A DNA stretch of 50,955 nt, taken from assembly GCF_943193015.1 (NCBI RefSeq), contig NZ_CALPCM010000020.1:1-50955 (forward strand). The letters run 5' to 3'. This stretch comes from Hominisplanchenecus_A murintestinalis (lineage in GTDB: Bacteria > Bacillota > Clostridia > Lachnospirales > Lachnospiraceae). Below are positions 9,155 through 17,185 of the stretch, piece by piece; position 1 is the stretch's first letter; every line of letters starts with the position of its first letter. Below the pieces are notes generated by a model. The model was not told the origin of the DNA. It saw only the letters and a list, made by a program, of their open reading frames with translations, and did not search any database. Made by a program: the position numbers and the translations under genes.

Positions 9155-10153
9155 TCAATCTTCCAGCTTTTTATTTCCTGCCGTCAGTTCCACGAACTTT
9201 CCGGTTCCCACTGCTACGGCAGTCATTGGTTCTTCTGCCGTTATAGTATTGATTCCCGTCTTAGATTCAATCAGCTCTTCCAGGCCGTTCAGAAGCGCGC
9301 CGCCGCCTGTTAATACGATTCCCCTGTCCACTACGTCCGCTGCCAGTTCCGGCGGCGTACGCTCCAGCACACTGTGTACTGCCTCTACAATTTGGGTCGT
9401 TGCCTCTTTCAAAGCGTCACGAATTTCCTCAGATGTGACTTTCACGGTTTTGGGCAGTCCCGTGACTAAGTCACGTCCTCTGACCTCCATAACCTTCTGC
9501 TCCGGGCGCTCAATGGCTGTCCCAATGCTAATCTTGATATCCTCTGCTGTTCTTTCCCCAATCAGAAGATTATGCTTCTTCCTTAAATAACGGATGATGG
9601 CATCGTCAAAATCATCTCCCGCTACCTTAATGGATGTGCTCACTACGATACCGTCCAGAGAAACTACCGCTACATCGCAGGTTCCCCCGCCAATATCTAC
9701 AATCATGTTTCCGCACGGTCTTGAAATATCAATCCCGGCGCCGATAGCTGCCGCCAGCGGCTCTTCAATGATAGATACCTCTCTGGCGCCTGCCTGATAA
9801 GTGGCGTCTTCTACAGCTTTCTTTTCCACTTCTGTTATGCTGCTTGGAACACATACGCTAATTCTCGGTTTTCGGAAAGAAAGACGACCGATGGCTTTTT
9901 GGATAAAATATTTTAGCATCTGCTCCGTTACTGTGTAATCAGAAATGACGCCTTTACGCAGCGGCCGGATAGCTACAACGTTTCCCGGGGTACGCCCAAG
10001 CATCAGCCGGGCCTCTTCCCCAATCGCTTTAATTTTATTCGTGTCTCTGTCAAATGCCACGACGGAAGGCTCTTTTAAGACTACTCCTTTCCCCTTGACA
10101 TATACTAAAATACTGGCAGTTCCCAGGTCAATTCCAATGTCCGTTGAAGTCAT
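9155..10153 (-). CDS. mreB: Rod-shape actin homologue MreB/Mbl
   Basis: 332 residues, full length. It has the actin-fold signatures: phosphate 1 IGIDLGTA at the start, phosphate 2 IVDIGGGTCD near 157, and the adenosine motif VLTGGGALLNG near 285. It forms membrane-bound filaments that guide elongation of the wall. AAAGGAG lies 7 bases before ATG 10153. No mreC or mreD follows; the gene is monocistronic with its own promoter and terminator, so it may be an Mbl/MreBH-type paralogue rather than the mreBCD copy. Confidence 0.93.
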   Translation of the reverse strand: MTSTDIGIDLGTASILVYVKGKGVVLKEPSVVAFDRDTNKIKAIGEEARLMLGRTPGNVVAIRPLRKGVISDYTVTEQMLKYFIQKAIGRLSFRKPRISVCVPSSITEVEKKAVEDATYQAGAREVSIIEEPLAAAIGAGIDISRPCGNMIVDIGGGTCDVAVVSLDGIVVSTSIKVAGDDFDDAIIRYLRKKHNLLIGERTAEDIKISIGTAIERPEQKVMEVRGRDLVTGLPKTVKVTSEEIRDALKEATTQIVEAVHSVLERTPPELAADVVDRGIVLTGGGALLNGLEELIESKTGINTITAEEPMTAVAVGTGKFVELTAGNKKLED

Positions 10154-10182
10154 ATGAATACTCCTTTCTCTCTGACGCTATT

Positions 10183-10211
10183 ATTATATACAGCCCGTCT
10201 TTAATTGAAAA
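10183..10211 (-). promoter_or_regulatory. Probable mreB promoter
   Basis: On the minus strand TTTTCA (10206-10211), a 17-base spacer, then a perfect TATAAT (10183-10188). This places transcription start about 23 bases before the mreB start codon. Confidence 0.5.
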
Positions 10212-10337
10212 GGGCTTTTTCAACTTTTCTTTCAGCCGAAAAATTGTTTTCGATTTTCCTAACACTTTTTTTCTTATTTTAACAATTATTTTATGTTTCA
10301 AACATAGTTTCTACACATTTTTGTTTTATATTATAAC

Positions 10338-10475
10338 CATATTAGCAATGAGCTAATATATTTTCATAACTCACACTTCGCAGCTCCCACAAGTTGCGAA
10401 GTACTCCCTCAAAATATTTTAATTTTTCTCTTTCCTTTAGAATAAGAAGCCGGAAGGCTTCTTATTCTTTTTCTT
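10338..10475 (+). ncRNA. Candidate small RNA (hypothetical)
   Basis: A perfect 13-bp hairpin followed by TTTTTCTT on the + strand, with no + strand gene before it. Two further hairpins lie just upstream, and a weak TATAAC box at 10332-10337 would start a transcript at the first hairpin. This is inference: no known RNA family is recognised, and the hairpins might instead belong to the mreB leader. Confidence 0.25.
10439..10475 (+). terminator. Strong hairpin with T-run on the + strand
   Basis: AGAATAAGAAGCC, GGAA loop, GGCTTCTTATTCT, then TTTTCTT. The hairpin also lies 36 bases after the stop of the minus-strand surface-protein gene. On that strand no T-run follows it, so there it could serve as a 3' stabiliser or weak terminator. 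Confidence 0.65.
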
Positions 10476-10504
10476 ACAATATTATAAAAATAAACCAAAA
10501 CTCC

Positions 10505-12904
10505 TTATTTTATCCTGACAGTTCTTACCGCGCTATACGCAGACCTGACTTTCTTTCCTTTTACCTTTTTATAGGCCCGCACTTTATAATATAGTGTTTT
10601 TTTCGGCAGCCGGGTATTTTTCCAGATAAGCTTTTTCGTATCGGCAATCTTGCGGTATCCCTTTTTCTTTTTCACAGAACGGTAAATTTCATATCCGTCC
10701 GCGCCTTTCACCTTTTTGTATTTTATGATAACGTATTTTCTTTTCTTCTGTATCTTAATCTTAGGCTTTGCAAGCGAAACCTTTACCGGCGTAACAGGAT
10801 TTCTTCCTGTTTCCCCCGGAGCCTTTGTACCCGGCTCAATTTTATTTGTCTCGGATTCTTTTGTCTCCGGCTCTTCTCTCTCAGGCTCCTTTGTTTCCGT
10901 TTCCTTTGTTTCCGGCTCTTGGGTTTCTGAATCTTTCGTCTCCGTTTCCGGCTCTTTCGTTTCAGTCTCCTGTGTCTCCGTTTCCGGCTCTTTCGTTTCA
11001 GTCTCCTGTGTCTCAGTCTCCTGCGGCTCTGTCGTTTCTGAATCCTGTGTTTCCGGTTCGGTTTCCGTTCCTTCTGTATTTGTTTCGCTTTCGTCTGTTT
11101 CTGTAGAACCCTGTTCTTTTTCCCACTGTGCATACAGCAAAACCCGGCCATTCTGCTCAGTCGTCAGGTTCTGCACGCTTTCTTCATCGGAAAATATCCT
11201 TCCTATGCCGTCCGTGTTTGTACTCCATCCCCGGAAAATGTATCCTGTCCTTGTATAAACGTTTGCAGAAAGTCCGGCAGGCTCCCCGTATACAAACTGC
11301 TGCTCTGGCATAGGATTCCCGCTGCCTCCATTCGCCAGAAAACCTACTGTATACGTATTGCTTTCAAAACATGCATAATACTGCTCGCCATACACCCCGT
11401 TAATCGGCTGGGGAATAAAATGCTCCTGCGTACTTACCTCATTGTCTTCAATATCCACCCATCTCACAAAATGATATCCCGGGTTTGCCAATGCGGTCGC
11501 CCCTGCCGGGCTTTCTGTTTCCGGGTCAAAAGTATCCCATATTATGCTCACGTCTCCCTTTCTTTCATCATCCGAGAAATATCCAATCGTAATCCCTGTT
11601 GGAGTCTCTGCATCTTTTACCGTTTTCCAGCTGCCATCTTCCTGACGGAGCAGCCGGAAACCGCTCTGCGTCGGATAAGGAACAAAAGAAAATGTTCCGC
11701 GTACCTGAGCTGGCGCTTCAATATAGGTATGGTTCTCTAAAGCAATTCCAGAATACCCGTTTCCTCCCCCGCTCGTTTCAAATACTGTTCTCCCTGACAC
11801 GTTTCCTTCAATTTTTAACACGCCGTTCTTATCCAACACCAGTTTTCCGCCGCCGATAAAGTCATGGGCTTTTATATTTCCTGCCGTTGATAAATCCAAC
11901 GTACCCCCTTCTTCAACCGCCATGTTTACCTTTCCTGCATACGCGGCAGTCAATGCCTGTGGCTTCAGGGTTCCTTCTTTTACTGTCAACGCCGTTATGT
12001 TTAAAAGCATCAGATTGTCTTCCATATACTTTGTACTGAAGGTAACTCCGACGCTTCCCTCTGCTCCGGTGCCATCTACTTTGTTAACAAATACCCTATC
12101 AAGGCTGAAAGCCACATTTCCTGTCACCGGATAGGCGGCTGCATCTGCTTCGGGGGACGGCGGTTCTGTAAAGTCAAACCAGTTATCCCGGTCAAATACT
12201 GCTTCATGCGCGCCGCAGCCGTATAAATCCCCCAGCTTCGTGCTGCTTATATCCTGAACGGTGATGGACACATTACTGTCAAATCTTCCATTGATGCTCC
12301 CCGCATATACATTTCCGAACTCGCTTTGCTTACCCTGAATAAGCACTTCTCCAAAATCCCCCGGCTCAGGTCCCAGCCGCACTCCTGCCGTATTATACAA
12401 ACTGCCCGCCGCCACATCAAGAAGCCTGTGTCCCGCTTCCCTGGATACATCAATCAGGGAAAGCCGATACCCATTAGCAAAAATCTGGGCATGGTAAGGA
12501 TCAGCAGCCGCAAGTTTAATATTGCGAAATGTAACATCTGCTCCCAGCACAATGCCTGCCGCCCTGCTGTACAGTTTGGCTCGCTCAGCTCCCGGTTCCG
12601 GCTCAATCACCACTTCCTTATCAATCACCAGAGGCATATCATTGCCCTGGGAATTTACAACTGCATTATTGGATGCCAGTATATAAATCTTTCCTCCGTC
12701 TGCCACATTCGCCAGTGCATCCTCAAAGCGGTTATATGGGTTGTCTTTCGTCCCATCCCCTGAAGTATCCATCAACGATTTACTCATAGATGTATAAACA
12801 ATTTCTTTTTCCTGTGTCCCGGCAGCGCTGACTGTTATATATGCCGCTGAAAATAATACCGTCAGCACTGCGCCCATCCATCCTGCTCTTTTCCACTTTT
12901 TCAT
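10505..12904 (-). CDS. Large secreted surface protein with InlB-type repeat and Fn3-like tail
   Basis: 799 residues. A signal peptide (MKKWKR, hydrophobic core, VSA) is followed by a long beta-rich region (about 30-450) resembling a right-handed beta-helix, including NPYNRFEDALANV at its start. Next come an InlB/Flg_new-like repeat (about 540-605, TVGFLANGG...GYIFRGWSTN...LLYAQWEKE), a Thr/Glu/Pro-rich spacer with 12-residue repeats (about 605-700), and a Lys-rich fibronectin III-like domain (about 705-799). No LPXTG sorting signal is seen; the basic tail may hold it to the wall. ATG 12904 follows GTGAGGGA, which overlaps the trpB stop. Adhesin-like function is inferred from architecture only. 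Confidence 0.85.
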   Translation of the reverse strand: MKKWKRAGWMGAVLTVLFSAAYITVSAAGTQEKEIVYTSMSKSLMDTSGDGTKDNPYNRFEDALANVADGGKIYILASNNAVVNSQGNDMPLVIDKEVVIEPEPGAERAKLYSRAAGIVLGADVTFRNIKLAAADPYHAQIFANGYRLSLIDVSREAGHRLLDVAAGSLYNTAGVRLGPEPGDFGEVLIQGKQSEFGNVYAGSINGRFDSNVSITVQDISSTKLGDLYGCGAHEAVFDRDNWFDFTEPPSPEADAAAYPVTGNVAFSLDRVFVNKVDGTGAEGSVGVTFSTKYMEDNLMLLNITALTVKEGTLKPQALTAAYAGKVNMAVEEGGTLDLSTAGNIKAHDFIGGGKLVLDKNGVLKIEGNVSGRTVFETSGGGNGYSGIALENHTYIEAPAQVRGTFSFVPYPTQSGFRLLRQEDGSWKTVKDAETPTGITIGYFSDDERKGDVSIIWDTFDPETESPAGATALANPGYHFVRWVDIEDNEVSTQEHFIPQPINGVYGEQYYACFESNTYTVGFLANGGSGNPMPEQQFVYGEPAGLSANVYTRTGYIFRGWSTNTDGIGRIFSDEESVQNLTTEQNGRVLLYAQWEKEQGSTETDESETNTEGTETEPETQDSETTEPQETETQETETKEPETETQETETKEPETETKDSETQEPETKETETKEPEREEPETKESETNKIEPGTKAPGETGRNPVTPVKVSLAKPKIKIQKKRKYVIIKYKKVKGADGYEIYRSVKKKKGYRKIADTKKLIWKNTRLPKKTLYYKVRAYKKVKGKKVRSAYSAVRTVRIK
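10950..11020 (-). repeat. 36-bp tandem repeats in the Thr/Glu spacer
   Basis: Units starting at 10950 and 10986 repeat with a 36-base period and code for ETETQETETKEP-like 12-mers. Degenerate copies extend over about 10850-11090. Unit number is likely to vary between strains by slippage. Confidence 0.8.
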
Positions 12905-12912
12905 ATTTTCCC

Positions 12913-14283
12913 TCACCATTTTGGAAGTCCGGCAAATCCGGCCTGTAATTCTTCATCTGTTGGAATATAGTCTCCCATCTCACCGTTATGGAACTTTTCA
13001 TAGGCAACCATATCAAAGTATCCTGTTCCTGTAAGCCCAAAAAGAATCGTCTTTTCTTCCCCTGTTTCTTTGCATTTGAGCGCTTCATCAATCGCTGCAC
13101 GGATGGCATGACTGCTCTCCGGCGCCGGCAGGATGCCTTCCACTCTGGCAAACTGTTCCGCTGCCTCAAATACAGACGTCTGCTCCACTGAGCGCGCCTC
13201 CATATACCCGTCATGATATAACTGTGAAAGGACAGAATTCATTCCGTGATACCGCAGTCCCCCCGCATGATTTGAAGACGGAATAAATCCGCTTCCGAGC
13301 GTATACATCTTAGACAGCGGGCACACCATTCCTGTGTCGCAGAAATCATAAGCAAACACACCTCTTGTCATACTCGGGCACGATGCAGGCTCTACGGCAA
13401 TAAACCGGTAATCCGCCTCACCCCGCAGCTTTTCTCCCATAAAAGGCGAAATCAGGCCGCCCAGATTGGACCCTCCTCCTGCACACCCGATAATAATGTC
13501 AGGCTTAACCCCATACTTATCCAACGCAAGTTTCGCCTCCACGCCGATAATTGACTGGTGAAGAAGAACCTGGTTCAGCACACTCCCCAGCACATAGCGG
13601 TAGCCTTCCATATGAGTAGCTGCTTCCACAGCCTCTGAAATAGCACATCCAAGACTCCCGGTAGTTCCCGGATGAGCGGCCAGGATTTGGCGCCCTACTT
13701 CTGTCATTTCAGAAGGAGACGGCGTAACCGACGCCCCATATGTGCGCATCACTTCCCTGCGGAAAGGCTTCTGCTCATAAGAACACTTTACCATATACAC
13801 CTTGCAGTCCAAATCCAGATATGCACATGCCATAGACAGTGCGGTTCCCCACTGTCCCGCCCCCGTCTCTGTTGTCACGCCTTTCAGCCCCTGCTCCTTT
13901 GCATAATATGCCTGTGCAATTGCCGAATTCAGTTTATGGCTTCCGCTGGTGTTATTTCCCTCAAATTTGTAGTATATCTTCGCCGGCGTCTGCAGCTTCT
14001 CCTCCAGGCAATATGCGCGCACCAGGGGCGCCGGACGGTACATTTTATAAAAACCCAGGATTTTTTCCGGAATATCGATATAACGGCTGTCATCATCCAG
14101 CTCCTGCTTTACCAGCTCTTTGCAAAATACTGTTTCCAGTTCTTCTGCTTTCATTGGCTCATGGGTTTCCGGATTCAAAAGAGGCGCCGGTTTATTCTTC
14201 ATATCCGCCCGCACATTATACCACTGCTTCGGCATCTCATTTTCTTCTAAATAAATTTTATAAGGGATTTTCTTCTCACTCAT
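12913..14283 (-). CDS. trpB: Tryptophan synthase beta chain, TrpB2 type
   Basis: 456 residues, the longer TrpB2 form (ordinary TrpB is about 400). Lys117 in NTSGSHKLNS is the PLP lysine, TETGAGQWG is the substrate loop, and GCAGGGSNLGG is the phosphate-binding glycine loop. It joins indole and serine to give tryptophan; TrpB2 usually acts without TrpA as an indole-salvage enzyme. No other trp gene is near, which agrees with salvage. AAAGGAG lies 8 bases before ATG 14283. The stop codon is embedded in the ribosome site of the surface-protein gene. Confidence 0.93.
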   Translation of the reverse strand: MSEKKIPYKIYLEENEMPKQWYNVRADMKNKPAPLLNPETHEPMKAEELETVFCKELVKQELDDDSRYIDIPEKILGFYKMYRPAPLVRAYCLEEKLQTPAKIYYKFEGNNTSGSHKLNSAIAQAYYAKEQGLKGVTTETGAGQWGTALSMACAYLDLDCKVYMVKCSYEQKPFRREVMRTYGASVTPSPSEMTEVGRQILAAHPGTTGSLGCAISEAVEAATHMEGYRYVLGSVLNQVLLHQSIIGVEAKLALDKYGVKPDIIIGCAGGGSNLGGLISPFMGEKLRGEADYRFIAVEPASCPSMTRGVFAYDFCDTGMVCPLSKMYTLGSGFIPSSNHAGGLRYHGMNSVLSQLYHDGYMEARSVEQTSVFEAAEQFARVEGILPAPESSHAIRAAIDEALKCKETGEEKTILFGLTGTGYFDMVAYEKFHNGEMGDYIPTDEELQAGFAGLPKW

Positions 14284-14363
14284 CCTTCTGTTCTCCTTTA
14301 TGCTTTTCAGGCAAAATGAAATTTCTTCCCGCCTGCTTACACACTATTTTATGGGGGGAGAAC

Positions 14364-15284
14364 CTAATTGTCAACGGTTTTTCGCCCGCCCGGGCTGCCT
14401 GCACTCAGCCGGTGGCATTCCCTCTCGTAAAGATATACCTGATCTGAAAGCACATCCTCTGGAAGCACCTGTGTCCTGTTTATCTCAAACACCATATCTT
14501 CCAGCTCCTCCCGGGCTGCCTGCACATTTAAAGGCACAATAATGCATTCATGGACACTGCTGGGGAGAATATAGAAATCATCCTCTAATTCTTCAGCAAT
14601 TCCGGCAAGCACACTATCATAAAGAATATATACCGCCCCAAACGAATGCGCCGCATTCGACAGAACATACATTGGAAGCTCCTCTTTATCCTCCGCTATC
14701 TGCCCCATCTCCCCAAAACTCTCCTCTAAAATTTCCCTCATCTCCCTGAACTCATGCGGGTAAATCCTGGGGGTATTCCGTCTGGCTATTTCATAAAGCC
14801 GTTCCCGCGTGATCCCCCACATGTCTAAGTGGCTGTTAAATATGAGAATCGTCCCGCTCCCGATCTCCTCATCCTCAAGCGCATAATAAAATACAAGCGC
14901 CAAATCCAGACAGCAAATGTGGGGAATTCTCTGCAGCAGTTCTTCATTTCTATTATAATTCACCAATTTGCATGCCACCCGAGGCGCTACCTTTTCAAAA
15001 TCTTTATAAAAATCAGAATCCGCCGAAGCGCTTACCCTGCTTTTTTCATATACTTTCAGAATGTCTTCCGTAACCTCTTCCAGCGTCACGCCCTTTTGAT
15101 ATACCACATAGTAATCCTTTAAATAAATCACGGGGGAAATCTTTTTCCCTTCTTCCATAATAGTAATACCCTCCAGGGCCACTCCGTTGTTTTTTACAAT
15201 AAGGCGCCGCTCTGCGCGCACCTCATCCCCCAGTTTTTCTGCCAGCCTTGCCTGTACTTGACAAATAAATTCTTCGTACTTCAA
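14364..15284 (-). CDS. DUF5688 family protein, function unknown
   Basis: 306 residues, soluble, no signal peptide. The pattern KYEEFICQVQARL, then KNNGVALEGITI, ISPVIYLKDYY and a C-terminal SVHECIIVP fits DUF5688, a family found almost only in Lachnospiraceae and of unknown role. The start is TTG at 15284, with AAGGAAGGGA upstream; no in-frame ATG serves better. The gene has a near-consensus promoter (15393-15421) and a leader of about 100 bases. Similar proteins often occur in several copies per genome, but that cannot be checked here. Confidence 0.75.
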   Translation of the reverse strand: MKYEEFICQVQARLAEKLGDEVRAERRLIVKNNGVALEGITIMEEGKKISPVIYLKDYYVVYQKGVTLEEVTEDILKVYEKSRVSASADSDFYKDFEKVAPRVACKLVNYNRNEELLQRIPHICCLDLALVFYYALEDEEIGSGTILIFNSHLDMWGITRERLYEIARRNTPRIYPHEFREMREILEESFGEMGQIAEDKEELPMYVLSNAAHSFGAVYILYDSVLAGIAEELEDDFYILPSSVHECIIVPLNVQAAREELEDMVFEINRTQVLPEDVLSDQVYLYERECHRLSAGSPGGRKTVDN

Positions 15285-15316
15285 ATAAGTCCCTTCCTTT
15301 CGTAAATATTAACAAC

Positions 15317-15395
15317 ATGCATCTCATTTGGAATTTTGGTGCGAACGCACTTGAAAAACCAGAACATTCCTTAATGACTTTTTATGCATCTCATT
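15317..15395 (-). repeat. 12-bp direct repeats in the DUF5688 leader and promoter
   Basis: AATGAGATGCAT occurs at 15317-15328 and 15384-15395. The second copy overlaps the -10 box of the DUF5688 promoter. A GTGCG/CGCAC palindrome (15340-15351) lies between them. A paired operator is possible. Confidence 0.45.
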
Positions 15396-15421
15396 ATATA
15401 TCAATCCCATTTCCATGTCAA
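15393..15421 (-). promoter_or_regulatory. Consensus promoter for the DUF5688 gene
   Basis: On the minus strand a perfect TTGACA (15416-15421), a 17-base spacer, then a perfect TATAAT (15393-15398). Confidence 0.8.
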
Positions 15422-15467
15422 GTGACATTTTTGAAAAGAAATACACGCACGGAGCTTGAATTATAAA

Positions 15468-15496
15468 TGGACTTTGCCTTCTCAATATGATACAAT
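15468..15496 (+). promoter_or_regulatory. Probable malQ promoter
   Basis: TGGACT (15468-15473), a 17-base spacer, then TACAAT (15491-15496). The predicted transcript would begin just before the hairpin at 15514-15550. Confidence 0.5.
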
Positions 15497-15513
15497 AATG
15501 AGCATGTGAAACA

Positions 15514-15550
15514 CCTGCCAAAAGCCGCATATCTCTGCGCTTTTGGCAGG
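15514..15550 (+). repeat. Long hairpin in the malQ leader
   Basis: CCTGCCAAAAG pairs with CTTTTGGCAGG, and after one bulged C the stem continues as CGCA/TGCG around a 6-base loop. No T-run follows, so it is not a classic terminator. It ends about 30 bases before the malQ start. Confidence 0.8.
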
Positions 15551-15579
15551 AAAATGACAGATGAAAGGATTCACGCATT

Positions 15580-17094
15580 ATGAGTACTGTAGAAAACTCT
15601 ATAAAACGTTCTCGTTTTTCCGGCATTTTGGCGCATCCCACCTCTTTTCCGTCTCCGTACGGCATCGGCGATATGGGCCAGGGTGCTTATGATTTTATTG
15701 ATTTCCTGGAGAAATCGGGCCAGAGTTTGTGGCAGGTACTTCCTTTAGGACCTACCGGCTTTGGTGATTCGCCCTATCAGGGATTTTCGGCATTTGCCGG
15801 ACAGCCGCTCATTATCAGCCCGGAAAATATGAAGGAACTGAACCTTCTCACCGATGAAGATTTCTGCGGCATGCCTGTCTGGGACGCCCAGAAAACAGAC
15901 TACGGAGCTGTTTTGGAATTTAAAACAAAACTGTTCCACAAGGCTTATGAAAGATTTGTTCACACTCCAGATAAACTGCTCCTGGAAGAATTTGAGGATT
16001 TTTGCCTTCTCCAGAAATTCTGGCTGGACGATTACGCGCTGTTTATGGCCGGTAAAGACGCCCACGAAGGCCGCTGCTGGCTGGACTGGGAGGATGATCT
16101 GAAAAATCCGGATGAAAAATCACGAAAAAAATGGGAAACACAGCTGGCTGATGATATAAAATATTATAAATTTCTCCAGTTCCTGTTCTTCCGTCAATGG
16201 AATGCCCTGAAAGAATATGCAAACAGGCACGGCATAGAAATTGTCGGCGATATCCCCATCTTTGTATCGCTGGACAGCGTAGACGTATGGGCACACAAAG
16301 ATTTATTCCAGCTGGACACCAAAGGGCATCCCTCCTGTGTGGCAGGCGTACCCCCTGACTATTTCAGCGCTACCGGACAGCTCTGGGGAAATCCCCTGTA
16401 TGACTGGAAAGCACACAAAAAGCAGGATTATGCCTGGTGGATCGCACGCGTAAAGCATCAGATTGGACTGACGGACTATTTGCGCATCGACCATTTCCGG
16501 GGCTTTGAAGCTTACTGGGCCGTACCTGCCGGCGAAGAAACTGCAGTAAACGGTAAATGGGTCAAAGGCCCGAACGAAGCGCTGTTTCTGGCCATTCAGA
16601 AGGAACTGGGTGACGAGCTTCCTATTTTTGCAGAGGATTTAGGCGTCATTACTCCTGAAGTTGAATGGCTGCGCGACATGTTCCATTTCCCCGGAATGCG
16701 TATTCTACAGTTTGGGTTCGAGTGCCTGGAAGATGGCAGCTATCTGCCCCACAACTTTACAACTACCAACTGTATCTGCTACACCGGAACCCATGACAAC
16801 GACACCACCACCGGATGGTACCGCACCATTTCTGAGGAATGCCGTGACAAAATCCGAAGATACGGAAACACAGACGGAGGGCGGATCAGCCTTGACTTCA
16901 TCCGTTTTTGTCTGGGGAGCATAGCAAAATACGCGATTTTTCCTATCCAGGATTTACTTGAGATGGGAAGCGAAACCCGTATGAATACGCCCGGTATGCC
17001 CTCTGACAATTGGGGGTTCCGTTACGAAGCAAAAGAACTTACTCCGGAACGCGCTTCCTGGCTTTTGCAGACCACAAAGCTTTTCGGGCGTTGA
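15580..17094 (+). CDS. malQ: 4-alpha-glucanotransferase (amylomaltase)
   Basis: 504 residues, normal for the family (GH77). It shows the opening signature SPYGIGDMG, DSPYQGFSAFAG, the nucleophile Asp304 in RIDHFRGFEAYW, the acid Glu352 in FAEDLG, and His405-Asp406 in GTHDND. It transfers maltooligosyl units during maltodextrin and glycogen use in the cytoplasm. GAAAGGA lies about 10 bases before ATG 15580. No glycogen phosphorylase or maltose transporter is adjacent; the next gene, plsC-like, is 91 bases on. Confidence 0.96.
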   Translation: MSTVENSIKRSRFSGILAHPTSFPSPYGIGDMGQGAYDFIDFLEKSGQSLWQVLPLGPTGFGDSPYQGFSAFAGQPLIISPENMKELNLLTDEDFCGMPVWDAQKTDYGAVLEFKTKLFHKAYERFVHTPDKLLLEEFEDFCLLQKFWLDDYALFMAGKDAHEGRCWLDWEDDLKNPDEKSRKKWETQLADDIKYYKFLQFLFFRQWNALKEYANRHGIEIVGDIPIFVSLDSVDVWAHKDLFQLDTKGHPSCVAGVPPDYFSATGQLWGNPLYDWKAHKKQDYAWWIARVKHQIGLTDYLRIDHFRGFEAYWAVPAGEETAVNGKWVKGPNEALFLAIQKELGDELPIFAEDLGVITPEVEWLRDMFHFPGMRILQFGFECLEDGSYLPHNFTTTNCICYTGTHDNDTTTGWYRTISEECRDKIRRYGNTDGGRISLDFIRFCLGSIAKYAIFPIQDLLEMGSETRMNTPGMPSDNWGFRYEAKELTPERASWLLQTTKLFGR

Positions 17095-17140
17095 TATGCC
17101 TGTTCTTTACAGACCGTTCGGTATACACATCTCGTAAACT

Positions 17141-17161
17141 ATGCTCCGCTCTGCGGAGCAT
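17141..17161 (+). repeat. Short hairpin between malQ and the acyltransferase gene
   Basis: ATGCTCCGC, TCT loop, GCGGAGCAT. No T-run follows. It may be a processing or pausing site, or a stabiliser of the malQ message. Confidence 0.6.
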
Positions 17162-17185
17162 AAACCTTTAGAAAAGAGTGCTTTT

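Larger units (their letters stand above)
10154..10504. other. Gene-free, AT-rich structured stretch
   Basis: 351 bases without a credible coding region between mreB and the surface-protein gene. It holds the mreB promoter (10183-10211), an ATTAGC/GCTAAT hairpin (10341-10357), an ACTTCGCA/TGCGAAGT hairpin (10375-10402) and a terminator-like hairpin (10439-10468). The rest is low-complexity A/T. Confidence 0.8.

Noticed and set aside
10850..11090. Repeats resembling a CRISPR array
   Set aside because: The period is 36 bases without unique spacers, and the repeats are in frame within a coding region.
15324..15389. Short minus-strand ORF in the DUF5688 leader
   Set aside because: Its ATG lies right after the -10 box, before the likely transcript start, and it has no ribosome site.
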